Notes under the pieces: generated by a model
Databases searched by the model: none
What the model was told of the DNA's origin: nothing
Seen by the model: only the letters and a program-made list of their open reading frames with translations
Shown: piece after piece, positions 1 to 7,446 of the stretch
Numbering within the stretch: position 1 is the first letter of the stretch
Layout of the letters: each line of letters starts with the position of its first letter
Program-made: the position numbers and the translations under genes
From: Lentilactobacillus diolivorans DSM 14421
GTDB taxonomy: Bacteria; Bacillota; Bacilli; Lactobacillales; Lactobacillaceae
Length of the DNA stretch: 38,657 bases
Reading direction: 5' to 3'
NCBI RefSeq assembly: GCF_001434255.1
Contig: NZ_AZEY01000079.1
Coordinates: 11,625-50,281 of the forward strand

Positions 1-1088
1 GTCGGGCCGCTTTTTAGGTGATAGTAATAGTCCACAATATGATTATCAGCGGTGTGCTGAGCACGCAACATGTTTTTTACAATGAGATACATCAACCTGC
101 GGGCTCGGGGATCACCACGCTTATTAATATGGTCCTGTCGAAGATATTTACCGGATTGGTAACGGTTAATGTCAATCCCGACAAAGGCATTAAGTTGATT
201 AGCATTATCAAAGCGACGAATATCGCCAAGTTCACCAATGAGTTCGGCCGCACTTTGTGCGCCGATGCCGGGCATAGAAGTGATGACGGCAAATTCAGGT
301 AGGCGGTTAGCTAAAGCAACTAGCTGCTTAGTCAACGCTTCTTTCTGCCGGATTAAATTAATTAAACTCCGGCAATAATAACGCACTGCCTGAACTTGAA
401 CGCTGTCTGGATCAACAGCCGGATAACTGTCTTTGGCTAGTACTTGAAGTTTTTCAGCATACTGTAAGCCTTTGACTTTAGATAGCTTCTTATCAGTACT
501 GTGGATCAACCGATTCTTTAAAACCGTCCGGGAAAGCCCCCGTACCAAGCTGGGATGTGGAAACAAACTGACAACATTTAACGCGAGTTTCGAAACTCGA
601 CTAGTAAAGAGCTGTTCAAGCTCTGGGAAAGCTTGTTGGAGTTGCGCGTGAAGCTGGACATGTTTAACGTGGATATCAGTTTGAACGCGTTCACAAAAGC
701 GGGCTAATTCGTGTATCTTCGCATAAACCTGTGTTCTGGGTTGCTTAAGACGGAAATGATTATTCAACGCCGCCCTAGCAATCCGGTGAGCATCTTGGGT
801 ATCGGTTTTTAATCTGCGCAGACTGTTAGTTTTCAGCTTTAGATCTAGCGGATTCAATAAACAATAAGGCAGTTGGTTATCAGCACAAAAACGTTCTACT
901 GGGCGGGAATACACCCCAGTGGCTTCAAAATAAAGGATGGGGTGATTAGCTCGTTGCGTAACTTTAAGCAGTTTAGCAAACCCGGAACGGGTGTGTAAGA
1001 CTTGAAATTCAGCTTGGCAAGCCTCGTGGGCATACCAAACCACGTAACTGTGACCCTCGGAGACATCTAAAGCGATCACATCAGACAA
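1..1088 (-). CDS. IS110-family transposase, partial (runs off left edge)
   Basis: Seen: one open minus-strand frame from a TTG start at 1088 (ribosome site AGGAAG seven bases upstream) to the window edge, about 362 codons without a stop. The N-terminus has the RuvC-like DEDD pattern of IS110 recombinases: Asp in ALDVS, Glu in YFEATGVYSRP, and the Asp pair in KTDTQDAHR. The C-terminal half has the helix-hairpin-helix SMPGIGAQSAAELIGELGD and the conserved Ser region YQSGKYLRQDHINKRGDPRA of the Transposase_20 domain. Known: IS110 elements excise and insert by a Ser/DEDD recombinase guided by a bridge RNA encoded in a non-coding end. The family is usually about 400 residues, so only the last few dozen are missing, and only because the window ends. 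No internal disruption is seen, so it may be active. Confidence 0.93.
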   Translation of the reverse strand, partial: MSDVIALDVSEGHSYVVWYAHEACQAEFQVLHTRSGFAKLLKVTQRANHPILYFEATGVYSRPVERFCADNQLPYCLLNPLDLKLKTNSLRRLKTDTQDAHRIARAALNNHFRLKQPRTQVYAKIHELARFCERVQTDIHVKHVQLHAQLQQAFPELEQLFTSRVSKLALNVVSLFPHPSLVRGLSRTVLKNRLIHSTDKKLSKVKGLQYAEKLQVLAKDSYPAVDPDSVQVQAVRYYCRSLINLIRQKEALTKQLVALANRLPEFAVITSMPGIGAQSAAELIGELGDIRRFDNANQLNAFVGIDINRYQSGKYLRQDHINKRGDPRARRLMYLIVKNMLRAQHTADNHIVDYYYHLKSGP

Positions 1089-1200
1089 TTTATCGCTTCC
1101 TAGCAATTCTTTTATTTTTGAAGTTATTCGCTCACCTAGACAACTAAACTCATTTCCTATACGCGGCCTCGCAGGTCCTCAATCTTAAACCAGTTTAAAG
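1..1200 (-). mobile_element. IS110-family insertion element, partial
   Basis: The element comprises the transposase gene and about 112 bp upstream of its start (1089-1200). The right boundary is inferred: from base 1201 the sequence matches a second locus (18414-18563), while bases up to 1200 do not. The short upstream end suggests the IS1111-like arrangement with the long RNA-coding end downstream, which is outside the window. No terminal inverted repeats or target duplication can be shown with one end only, as expected for the family. Confidence 0.7.
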
Positions 1201-1350
1201 CTGTGGAGATGGCGACGACCCTTTTATATTACGGACTCGAAGTCCCTCAGAGTATGAACGGCCTTTAGCTTCATCTCCAGTGTAACGAAAAAGATCCAGT
1301 CAGGAGCTGATTTTTATCAGTTTCTAACTGGATCTAATCTTAGATTGTTT
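1201..1350. repeat. Dispersed structured repeat, copy A (150 bp part)
   Basis: These 150 bp match 18414-18563 with four mismatches. Two hairpins are visible: an outer pairing of CTGTGGAGATG with CATCTCCAG, and a stem of AGATCCAGT with AACTGGATCT. Read on the minus strand the second stem is followed by TTTTTCG and resembles a rho-independent terminator. In the other copy this block is the right-hand part of an element of about 330 bp. Here the left part is absent and IS110 sequence begins at the joint, so the IS may have split the repeat. Confidence 0.8.
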
Positions 1351-1394
1351 TTTCTTGCAAAAAAATGATTAATAAACTTATTTTATTAGAAGGG

Positions 1395-1423
1395 TTGACA
1401 TTTAATTAAAGAATATCTATACT
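1395..1423 (+). promoter_or_regulatory. Strong sigma-A promoter of the liv leader
   Basis: TTGACA at 1395-1400 and TATACT at 1418-1423 are separated by exactly 17 bp. Transcription would start near 1430, about 35 bases before the leader ORF at 1464. It is the best promoter match upstream of the liv operon. Confidence 0.85.
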
Positions 1424-1463
1424 TCTAGTCAATCAATAAATTCTTGGCAAGGAGGTTGTCACA

Positions 1464-1565
1464 ATGGAAAAGTTTAATTCAGATTGTTACATGTTCGTGG
1501 CAACTCTCACGAACCAAGATTTAGCCTTATTATTAAAGATGAAGGACCCGACGTTGATCTGGTAG
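1464..1565 (+). CDS. 33-residue Leu-rich leader ORF upstream of liv operon
   Basis: Seen: ATG at 1464 with a very strong ribosome site (AAGGAGG at 1449-1455), just downstream of a consensus promoter, ending at TAG 1563-1565. The peptide has six Leu. Four of them lie in the short stretch LALLLK and all four use TTA (1521-1523, 1527-1535). The stop codon falls inside the 5' arm of a hairpin (1554-1593), and a rho-independent terminator follows before livJ. Inference: this is a leader peptide whose translation senses leucyl-tRNA and controls read-through into the branched-chain amino acid transporter. Alternatives are an independent small protein, or a remnant. I do not recognise the peptide. 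Confidence 0.6.
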   Translation: MEKFNSDCYMFVATLTNQDLALLLKMKDPTLIW

Positions 1566-1632
1566 TTTGTGATAACTACTCATTTCAGATCAAAAAAGTT
1601 GAGCCCTTATTTCATTTTTAATGATGAGGGCT
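1554..1632 (+). promoter_or_regulatory. Candidate attenuator hairpins of the liv leader
   Basis: Stem 1: TTGATCTG (1554-1561) and GTAGTT (1562-1567) pair with AACTAC (1574-1579) and CAGATCAA (1586-1593). Stem 2: AGCCCTTAT (1602-1610) pairs with ATGAGGGCT (1624-1632). The 3' side of stem 2, AATGATGAGG (about 1620-1629), can instead pair with CCTCATTCATT (1653-1663), the 5' arm of the terminator. That gives mutually exclusive terminator and antiterminator folds. The pairings are read by eye; no energies were computed. Confidence 0.5.
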
Positions 1633-1649
1633 TGATAAAACAAGATTTC

Positions 1650-1682
1650 AAACCTCATTCATTAAAGAATGAGGTTTTTTTA
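1650..1682 (+). terminator. Rho-independent terminator between leader ORF and livJ
   Basis: AAACCTCATTC, loop ATTAAA, then GAATGAGGTTT followed by a run of T. It is a strong 11-bp stem. It lies 125 bp before livJ and downstream of the only good promoter, so transcription of the operon probably depends on read-through. Confidence 0.88.
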
Positions 1683-1806
1683 TTGCATTGGGAGGCGATT
1701 GGGTTTGGAGAAATACTTAAGGCAAAGCGGTTAAGCCGTATTTGGGTTTAGCGGATCCATGATCGGAAATTGACGTGTACATATAAATTGAAAGTGGGTA
1801 TTGGAT

Positions 1807-3003
1807 ATGAAAAAGAGTGCGATTAAAAAAGTGGTTAGTTTTGCTGCAATTGTGATGACAGCAGGAATTTTTGCGGGATGTAGTACTGCTAAAACGCAAA
1901 CCAAGGGGAACACGCAAACTGGGAATACAGTTAAAATCGGGGTCAACATGGAGCTTTCAGGTGCAGCAGCAGGCTATGGGAACTCACAAAAGCAAGGTAT
2001 TCAATTAGCTGCCCAGCAAATTAATAAAAATGGTGGAATTAATGTTAATGGTAAGAAGAAAAAGATCAAGCTGATCATTCGGGATAATAAAACTTCTACG
2101 ACCACATCAGCTTCTGTTGCGGCTCAGCTGACTAACAACGATAAAGTTTCAGCCATTGTTGGCCCAGCAACTACAAATGCCGGAACTGCAGAAATTCCAA
2201 ATATCACTAAAGCGGCCGTACCAAGTGTCAGTCCATCGGCGACTGATCCAAATTACACCAAGCAAAAGAATGGTAAAGTTCAACCGTATGTTTTCCGGGC
2301 TTGCTACCAAAATAATTTCCAAGGGGGAACTGCCGCTAAATTTATGACAAATAATTTGAAAGCAAAACGAGTTGCAGTATACGCCGATAATTCAAGTGAT
2401 TATGGAACTGGTTTGGCAAAAGCCTTTAAGAAATCGTTCAAAGGAACCATTGTTGACAGTCAGTACTTCTCAGAAGGCGATAAGGATTTCAATGCTGTGT
2501 TGACATCATTTAAATCAAAGAAGATTGACGCAATCTATGTTCCTGGGTATTACACAGAGGTTGGATTGATTGTTAAGCAGGCGCGTCAAAATGGCATCAA
2601 CGTCCCAATTGTTGGTAGTGATGGTATGGCTGATCCCAAATTGGCTCAGATTGCTGGCGATAAGAATGCTTCAAAGGTCTATTACACAACACCGTTCTCT
2701 GATGACGTTGCTAAAAGTAATCCAACAGCCGTTAAATTTATGAACGAATATAAGGCTAAATATCATGCTGATGCCCCAACATTTTCAGCTTTGGCCTATG
2801 ATTCTGTTTACATGATTAAATCAGCAATTGAAAGTGAAAAATCGGCCGATTCAGTCAAAATTGCCCAAGGATTGGCTAAAATCAAGAATTTCGATGGGGT
2901 GACTGGCAAGATTACGATCAATAAAAATCATGATCCTGAGAAGCCGATTGCAATTGAACAACTGACAAATGGTAAGGTAAGCAATTCGTTCAATATCAAA
3001 TAA
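1807..3003 (+). CDS. livJ: Branched-chain amino acid ABC transporter, substrate-binding lipoprotein
   Basis: A periplasmic-binding-protein type 1 (Leu/Ile/Val-binding) protein of 398 residues. The N-terminus is a lipoprotein signal with lipobox IFAGC near residue 22, so the mature protein is anchored outside the membrane. The start VKIGVNMELSGAAAGYG is typical of LivJ, and residues such as YDSVYM near the end match the family. The frame is also open from a TTG at 1801, but ATG 1807 is preferred because it gives a standard signal peptide and spacing to GTGGG at 1793-1798. It is the first gene of livJHMGF plus a CBS-ACT gene, behind a Leu-rich leader and terminator. Ligand specificity within branched-chain amino acids cannot be read from the sequence. 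Confidence 0.93.
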   Translation: MKKSAIKKVVSFAAIVMTAGIFAGCSTAKTQTKGNTQTGNTVKIGVNMELSGAAAGYGNSQKQGIQLAAQQINKNGGINVNGKKKKIKLIIRDNKTSTTTSASVAAQLTNNDKVSAIVGPATTNAGTAEIPNITKAAVPSVSPSATDPNYTKQKNGKVQPYVFRACYQNNFQGGTAAKFMTNNLKAKRVAVYADNSSDYGTGLAKAFKKSFKGTIVDSQYFSEGDKDFNAVLTSFKSKKIDAIYVPGYYTEVGLIVKQARQNGINVPIVGSDGMADPKLAQIAGDKNASKVYYTTPFSDDVAKSNPTAVKFMNEYKAKYHADAPTFSALAYDSVYMIKSAIESEKSADSVKIAQGLAKIKNFDGVTGKITINKNHDPEKPIAIEQLTNGKVSNSFNIK

Positions 3004-3075
3004 TATAATAAGCGTAAAATCTTTGAACAATCGTTTAAGAACGCACTTTGCCTCAGCTAAAGGGAGGATTTAAAA

Positions 3076-3954
3076 TTGCAAACAGTTTTTCAACAAATTA
3101 TTAATGGGCTTTCATTAGGAAGTATTTATGCTCTGCTGGCTCTGGGGTACACAATGGTTTACGGCATCATTAAGTTAATCAACTTTGCCCATGGTGATAT
3201 TTATATGCTTGGCGCGTTCTGGGGATACTACGTGATAAATGTTTGGCATTTTAACTTTATTAGCGCGCTACTTTCAGCAATGCTTGTTGGTGCGGCTAGT
3301 GGTGTGATTATTGAGTATTTCGCTTATCGACCGTTGCGGCATTCGCCACGGATTACCGCATTAATTACTGCAATTGGCGTGTCATTCTTTTTGGAAAATG
3401 GGATGTCTTATCTGTTTAGTTCGAATACTCGGGATTTTCCACAAATTATCAAACAGGTTAATTACAATCTTGGCGGCGTTTTAATTTCAAACATTCAAAT
3501 TTTGATATTAGTAACGGCTTGCATCTTGATGGTCTTATTGCAGCTCATCATTAAGAAGACAAAGATGGGACGCGCAATGCGGGCGGTTTCTGTTGATCCG
3601 GATGCAGCTGAACTTGTTGGCATTAATATTAATTGGACAATTTCATTTACGTTTGCACTGGGATCAGCTTTGGCCGGCGCCGCTGGAGTATTAATTGGAT
3701 TGTATTACAACTCAATTGACCCATTAATGGGAATGACGCCTGGTATTAAAGCATTTGTTGCAGCGGTTCTTGGGGGCATTGGTTCGGTTCCCGGTGCTTC
3801 GGTTGGTGGCTTTTTGATTGGTATCTTGGAAACGTTTTTCCAATCGATTGGACTTTCTGCATACAAAGATGCCGTTGTTTACTTCGTTCTGATTGTTATT
3901 TTGCTAATCATGCCGGCAGGAATTTTTGGCAAAAATACCAAAGAAAAGGTTTAG
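3076..3954 (+). CDS. livH: Branched-chain amino acid ABC transporter permease LivH
   Basis: 292 residues, mostly hydrophobic, with about eight membrane segments. Family signatures: LGYTMVYGIIKLINFAHGD near the N-terminus and AAVLGGIGSVPGASVGG in the C-terminal half, the EAA-like loop that contacts the ATPases. The start is TTG at 3076, backed by GGAGG eight bases upstream; no ATG fits the conserved N-terminus better. It follows livJ by 72 bp and precedes livM by 10 bp. It forms the membrane channel with LivM. Confidence 0.95.
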   Translation: MQTVFQQIINGLSLGSIYALLALGYTMVYGIIKLINFAHGDIYMLGAFWGYYVINVWHFNFISALLSAMLVGAASGVIIEYFAYRPLRHSPRITALITAIGVSFFLENGMSYLFSSNTRDFPQIIKQVNYNLGGVLISNIQILILVTACILMVLLQLIIKKTKMGRAMRAVSVDPDAAELVGININWTISFTFALGSALAGAAGVLIGLYYNSIDPLMGMTPGIKAFVAAVLGGIGSVPGASVGGFLIGILETFFQSIGLSAYKDAVVYFVLIVILLIMPAGIFGKNTKEKV

Positions 3955-3964
3955 GTGATCAATT

Positions 3965-4924
3965 TTGAAAACAAATTTTAAATACAATATTATTTGGTTC
4001 ATCATTATGGTCGCTGGCTTTTATCTGATGAATACGTTAATCCTAGTTGGCGTTATTAACACGTTTATCGAAAACATGCTGGTCACAATTGGGATCAACA
4101 TTATCTTAGCAACCGGTCTGAACCTGATTATTGGGTTTGCAGGACAGTTTTCACTTGGTCACGCTGGTTTTATGGCAATTGGTGCTTACGCAACGGCAAT
4201 CATTACGCAAACTGCCACGACGCCTGTTGGCTTTTACCTTTCTGTTTTTGCAGGAATTGTTGTTTCAATTATTGCAGCCCTGATTGTTGGTATTCCAACA
4301 CTAAGATTACGTGGTGATTATTTAGCAATCGCGACAATGGGTGCCGCTGAAATTATTCGGATTATCATTAATAACATGAAAATTACGGGTGGTGCCGCAG
4401 GAATTTTTAATATTCCGCAGTTAGCATCGTGGCCAACAGTTTACATTATGGTTTGTGTTACCACCATTATTATTGTGAACTTTATTCACAGTCGTGGTGG
4501 CCGTGCCGTGACCTCGGTTCGTGAGGATGAGATTGCGGCTGAGGCGATGGGGATTAATATTTTTAAGTGGAAGTTAGCGGCTTTTGTTCTCGGAGCTGCT
4601 ACAGCTGCCGTTGCAGGATCGTTGCATGCGTCATTCTTGCAAACCATTTCCCCAAATGATTTCGGAATCATGGAATCAATTTCAATTCTAATCATCGTGG
4701 TTCTTGGTGGCGTTGGGAGTATTACCGGAACCTTTGTTGCCGCAATTGTCCTTGGTGTGTTGGATACCGTATTGCAAGACTTTGGGGCCTTAAGAATGGT
4801 GATTTACGCTGTGGCGCTGGTCTTGATTATGATCTTTAAACCATCAGGGATTTTAGGAACTTGGGAATTTTCAATCAAACGAATTTTTAATCGATTTAAA
4901 AGAAAGGAACGGGTGGAGCAATGA
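3965..4924 (+). CDS. livM: Branched-chain amino acid ABC transporter permease LivM
   Basis: 319 residues, about nine hydrophobic segments, with the LivM hallmark GFAGQFSLGHAGFMAIGAY near residue 55 and the C-terminal GGVGSITGTF motif. The start is TTG at 3965 with an AGGTGA-type ribosome site that overlaps the end of livH. The stop overlaps the livG start by four bases (ATGA), implying translational coupling. The C-terminal tail is rich in Lys and Arg, as expected for a cytoplasmic end. Confidence 0.95.
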   Translation: MKTNFKYNIIWFIIMVAGFYLMNTLILVGVINTFIENMLVTIGINIILATGLNLIIGFAGQFSLGHAGFMAIGAYATAIITQTATTPVGFYLSVFAGIVVSIIAALIVGIPTLRLRGDYLAIATMGAAEIIRIIINNMKITGGAAGIFNIPQLASWPTVYIMVCVTTIIIVNFIHSRGGRAVTSVREDEIAAEAMGINIFKWKLAAFVLGAATAAVAGSLHASFLQTISPNDFGIMESISILIIVVLGGVGSITGTFVAAIVLGVLDTVLQDFGALRMVIYAVALVLIMIFKPSGILGTWEFSIKRIFNRFKRKERVEQ

Positions 4925-5700
4925 CGAGTTTACTGCAAGTTGATAATTTGGTAAAAAACTTTGGTGGCTTAACGGCTGTTTCAAACGTTTCCATGCATTT
5001 AGATAATAATGAACTGGTCGCGTTAATTGGACCCAATGGTGCTGGGAAAACAACGCTATTTAACTTACTAACGGGGGTTATTCCTGTGTCTTCAGGCTCA
5101 ATTGTTCTCAAAGGCGATGACGGCACCTTCGCTTTAAATGGTAAGCCGGCTTATCGAATTGCCAAACTGGGCCTCTCACGAACCTTTCAAAACATTCGGT
5201 TATTTAAGAATTTGTCGGTTCTTGACAATGTTCTAATTGCCATGACGAGTCGATCCAAAGAAGGATTTATTGCCAGCATTTTTAGATTACCAAGTTACTA
5301 TAAAACGGAAAAACAATTAGTTGAAGAAGCGACTAAATTGTTGACTATTTTTGAACTGGAAGATGACATGGATGTGTTGGCAAAAAACCTACCTTACGGG
5401 ACCCAGCGCCGATTGGAAATTGTTCGCGCACTAGCGACTAAACCGCAAATTTTATTTTTAGATGAACCGGCAGCTGGGATGAACCCTGAAGAAACGGCCA
5501 ATTTGACACAGTTGATTCTGAAAGTTCAACATCGGTTTCACATCACAGTTTTGTTGATTGAACACGACATGTCATTAGTTATGAATTTGGCAGAACGAAT
5601 CTACGTGTTGGATCATGGTTCGTTGTTGGCGGAAGGAACGCCGGATGAAATTAAAGCTAATCATAAAGTGATTAAGGCCTATCTGGGAGAAGGAGAGTGA
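4921..5700 (+). CDS. livG: Branched-chain amino acid ABC transporter ATPase LivG
   Basis: 259 residues. Walker A is GPNGAGKTT at about residue 37. The signature is the LivG-type LPYGTQRRLEI, which replaces LSGGQ, as is normal for this family. Walker B is ILFLDEPAAGMNPEE, followed by the H-loop in IEHDMSLV. It overlaps livM by four bases. Works as a heterodimer with LivF to power import. A longer insertion after Walker A is normal in LivG compared with LivF. Confidence 0.96.
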   Translation: MTSLLQVDNLVKNFGGLTAVSNVSMHLDNNELVALIGPNGAGKTTLFNLLTGVIPVSSGSIVLKGDDGTFALNGKPAYRIAKLGLSRTFQNIRLFKNLSVLDNVLIAMTSRSKEGFIASIFRLPSYYKTEKQLVEEATKLLTIFELEDDMDVLAKNLPYGTQRRLEIVRALATKPQILFLDEPAAGMNPEETANLTQLILKVQHRFHITVLLIEHDMSLVMNLAERIYVLDHGSLLAEGTPDEIKANHKVIKAYLGEGE

Positions 5701-5707
5701 TGACGCG

Positions 5708-6415
5708 ATGATGTTACAAGTTGAGAAATTAGTTGTTAACTATGGTGTCATTAATGCCGTCAAAGGGGTCAGCTTTAATATTAACCAGGGCGAAATCGTG
5801 TCACTGATTGGTGCTAATGGTGCTGGGAAGACAACGATATTAAAGACAATTTCGGGTTTGTTAAAGCCCAAGAGTGGTAAAATCGTTTATGAAAATCAAG
5901 AAATTCAGCGACAAAAAGCACCAAAAGTTGTCGCCGAAGGGATTTCCCAAGTTCCGGAAGGTCGGCACATTTTTCCGGGGCTATCAGTGATGGAGAACCT
6001 TCAGATGGGTGCTTTCTTGATTAAGGATCGTCAAAAGGTTAAACAAAGTTTTGATGAAGTTTTCGAACGGTTTCCGATTTTAAAACAACGAAAAAATCAG
6101 GATGCGGCAACATTGTCAGGTGGCGAGCAGCAAATGTTAGCGATGGGAAGAGCCTTAATGGCCAGGCCAAAACTAATATTATTGGATGAGCCCTCGATGG
6201 GATTGGCACCAATTTTCATTAACGAAATTTTTGATATTATCAAAGAAATTAACAATCATGGGACAACTGTTTTACTAATTGAACAAAATGCTAAAAAGGC
6301 CCTTTCAATTTCGGATCGAGGGTATGTTCTTTCGACTGGCAACGTTCAGTTAACGGGTAGTGGTGAAGAGCTGCTGGCCAATGAAGAAGTTCAAAAAGCA
6401 TATTTGGGAGGTTAG
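5708..6415 (+). CDS. livF: Branched-chain amino acid ABC transporter ATPase LivF
   Basis: 235 residues, typical LivF length. Walker A GANGAGKTT, Q-loop in ISQVPEGRHIFPGLSV, full signature LSGGEQQMLAMGRAL, Walker B LILLDEPSMGLAP and H-loop in LIEQNAKKAL (Gln in place of His, usual for LivF). Two adjacent ATGs (5708 and 5711) are possible starts; the ribosome site is GGAGAGTGA at the end of livG. Partner of LivG. Confidence 0.96.
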   Translation: MMLQVEKLVVNYGVINAVKGVSFNINQGEIVSLIGANGAGKTTILKTISGLLKPKSGKIVYENQEIQRQKAPKVVAEGISQVPEGRHIFPGLSVMENLQMGAFLIKDRQKVKQSFDEVFERFPILKQRKNQDAATLSGGEQQMLAMGRALMARPKLILLDEPSMGLAPIFINEIFDIIKEINNHGTTVLLIEQNAKKALSISDRGYVLSTGNVQLTGSGEELLANEEVQKAYLGG

Positions 6416-6420
6416 CAGAA

Positions 6421-7071
6421 ATGAGTGTAAGAGATTTTATGTCCACCAATGTGATCACCGTAACACCTGAAACTAAAATTAGCATTGCCGTTAACATTAT
6501 GAAGGAAAATGATATTCATCGACTACCGGTAATTGACGACGGGCAATTGGTCGGTTTAGTCACTGAAGGGATTATTCAAGCGGCATCGCCTTCAAAGGCA
6601 ACCAGCCTATCGATTTATGAGTATAATTATCTGCTTAACAAAATGACAGTTAAGGAAGTCATGACAACGATTGTCCGAACGATTGATGCTGATGATTTTT
6701 TGGAGGATGCGATTCATGAAATGCGGAAATATCAAATTGGTGTTTTACCGGTTATGAGTGACGGTGAGACGATTGGTATTATCACAAATAATGATATTTT
6801 GGATGCCTTTTTGGATGTGACGGACTATAACGAACCAGGAACTGTGGTTCAAGTCTTCATCCGTAAAGATCGCACCGGAGTTATTTACGAGATTGGTAAA
6901 ATAATGGCTGAGAATGGATTAAACATTCAAACATTAATGGTCACGCACCAAGGGACCACAAAAGTCGTTGAAATTCATGTTGATAAAAAGGATGGCTTCT
7001 CTGTTGCCAGCAAATTGAGTGATGCTGGATTCGATGCCAAAGAATCTGAACGTTATAAACGGCCAATGTAA
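6421..7071 (+). CDS. CBS-ACT domain protein (AcuB-like), last gene of liv operon
   Basis: 216 residues. Two CBS domains (about 1-60 and 75-135; VRDFMSTNVITVTPE, then VKEVMTTIVRTIDADD), followed by an ACT-like domain (about 143-205, starting VVQVFIRKDRTGVIYEIGKI). No transporter or enzyme motif and no signal peptide, so it is probably cytoplasmic. The start is ATG 6421, with GGAGG at the end of livF and only five bases between the genes. Known: CBS pairs bind adenosine nucleotides and ACT domains bind amino acids. Inference: it may sense branched-chain amino acids and energy state for the transporter or for catabolism. Its exact role is not known to me. Confidence 0.85.
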   Translation: MSVRDFMSTNVITVTPETKISIAVNIMKENDIHRLPVIDDGQLVGLVTEGIIQAASPSKATSLSIYEYNYLLNKMTVKEVMTTIVRTIDADDFLEDAIHEMRKYQIGVLPVMSDGETIGIITNNDILDAFLDVTDYNEPGTVVQVFIRKDRTGVIYEIGKIMAENGLNIQTLMVTHQGTTKVVEIHVDKKDGFSVASKLSDAGFDAKESERYKRPM

Positions 7072-7096
7072 ATTGAAAGAATATTTTTGGTGTACA

Positions 7097-7125
7097 TTGA
7101 CAAAGTGATTGAATGAGATTATAGT
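7097..7125 (+). promoter_or_regulatory. Promoter of the oppA T-box transcript
   Basis: TTGACA at 7097-7102, 17 bp spacer, TATAGT at 7120-7125. It starts 26 bp after the stop of the CBS-ACT gene and precedes the T-box leader. Confidence 0.85.
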
Positions 7126-7149
7126 ATCCTTAAAAGATAAATAAATGAT

Positions 7150-7411
7150 AATAGCATTTGATGAGAAGAGTAGTTAAATTGACGGCCAGCAGAGATCCCG
7201 GATGATGAGAAAGGGAGTCCAAATGTTTAATGAAGATGAGCTCTGACAACAAACTATTTGGTTCACGCCAAATAATCGGTTGCAACCGTTACCTTGCACG
7301 GTATCAATAGGTACTGGTAAGTGGCTGTTATTATGACAGCAATAAGGGTGGTAACACGATGAATTCGCCCCTTAGTCGATGTTGAGTCGACTGAGGGGCG
7401 AATTTTTTTGA
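7150..7411 (+). promoter_or_regulatory. T-box riboswitch, specifier read as GAT (Asp)
   Basis: The T-box core AGGGTGGTAACACG is at 7345-7358, followed by a terminator stem GAATTCGCCCC (7361-7371) with GGGGCGAATTTTTTT (7395-7409). Stem I has the loop-E pair AGTA (7169-7172) and GAA (7232-7234), below the stem TTAAAT/GTTTAA. By analogy with the glyQ T-box layout, where the specifier directly follows GAA, the specifier is GAT at 7235-7237 followed by a purine. Uncharged tRNA-Asp would then allow read-through into oppA and the C26 hydrolase. The T-box call is firm. The specifier is my reading, and a U-ending codon is less usual. Confidence 0.9.
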
Positions 7412-7446
7412 ATTTATTTATTAATTGATATCTCGGGAGGAATTCT

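Noticed and set aside
18-302. Plus-strand 94-residue frame at the left edge
   Set aside because: It is the opposite strand of the IS110 transposase, whose conserved motifs are clear on the minus strand.
7231-7240. Met specifier (ATG at 7236-7238) for the first T-box
   Set aside because: It would need a one-base shift from the position right after GAA. The same shift gives GTG in the other T-box, and the standard layout gives GAT.
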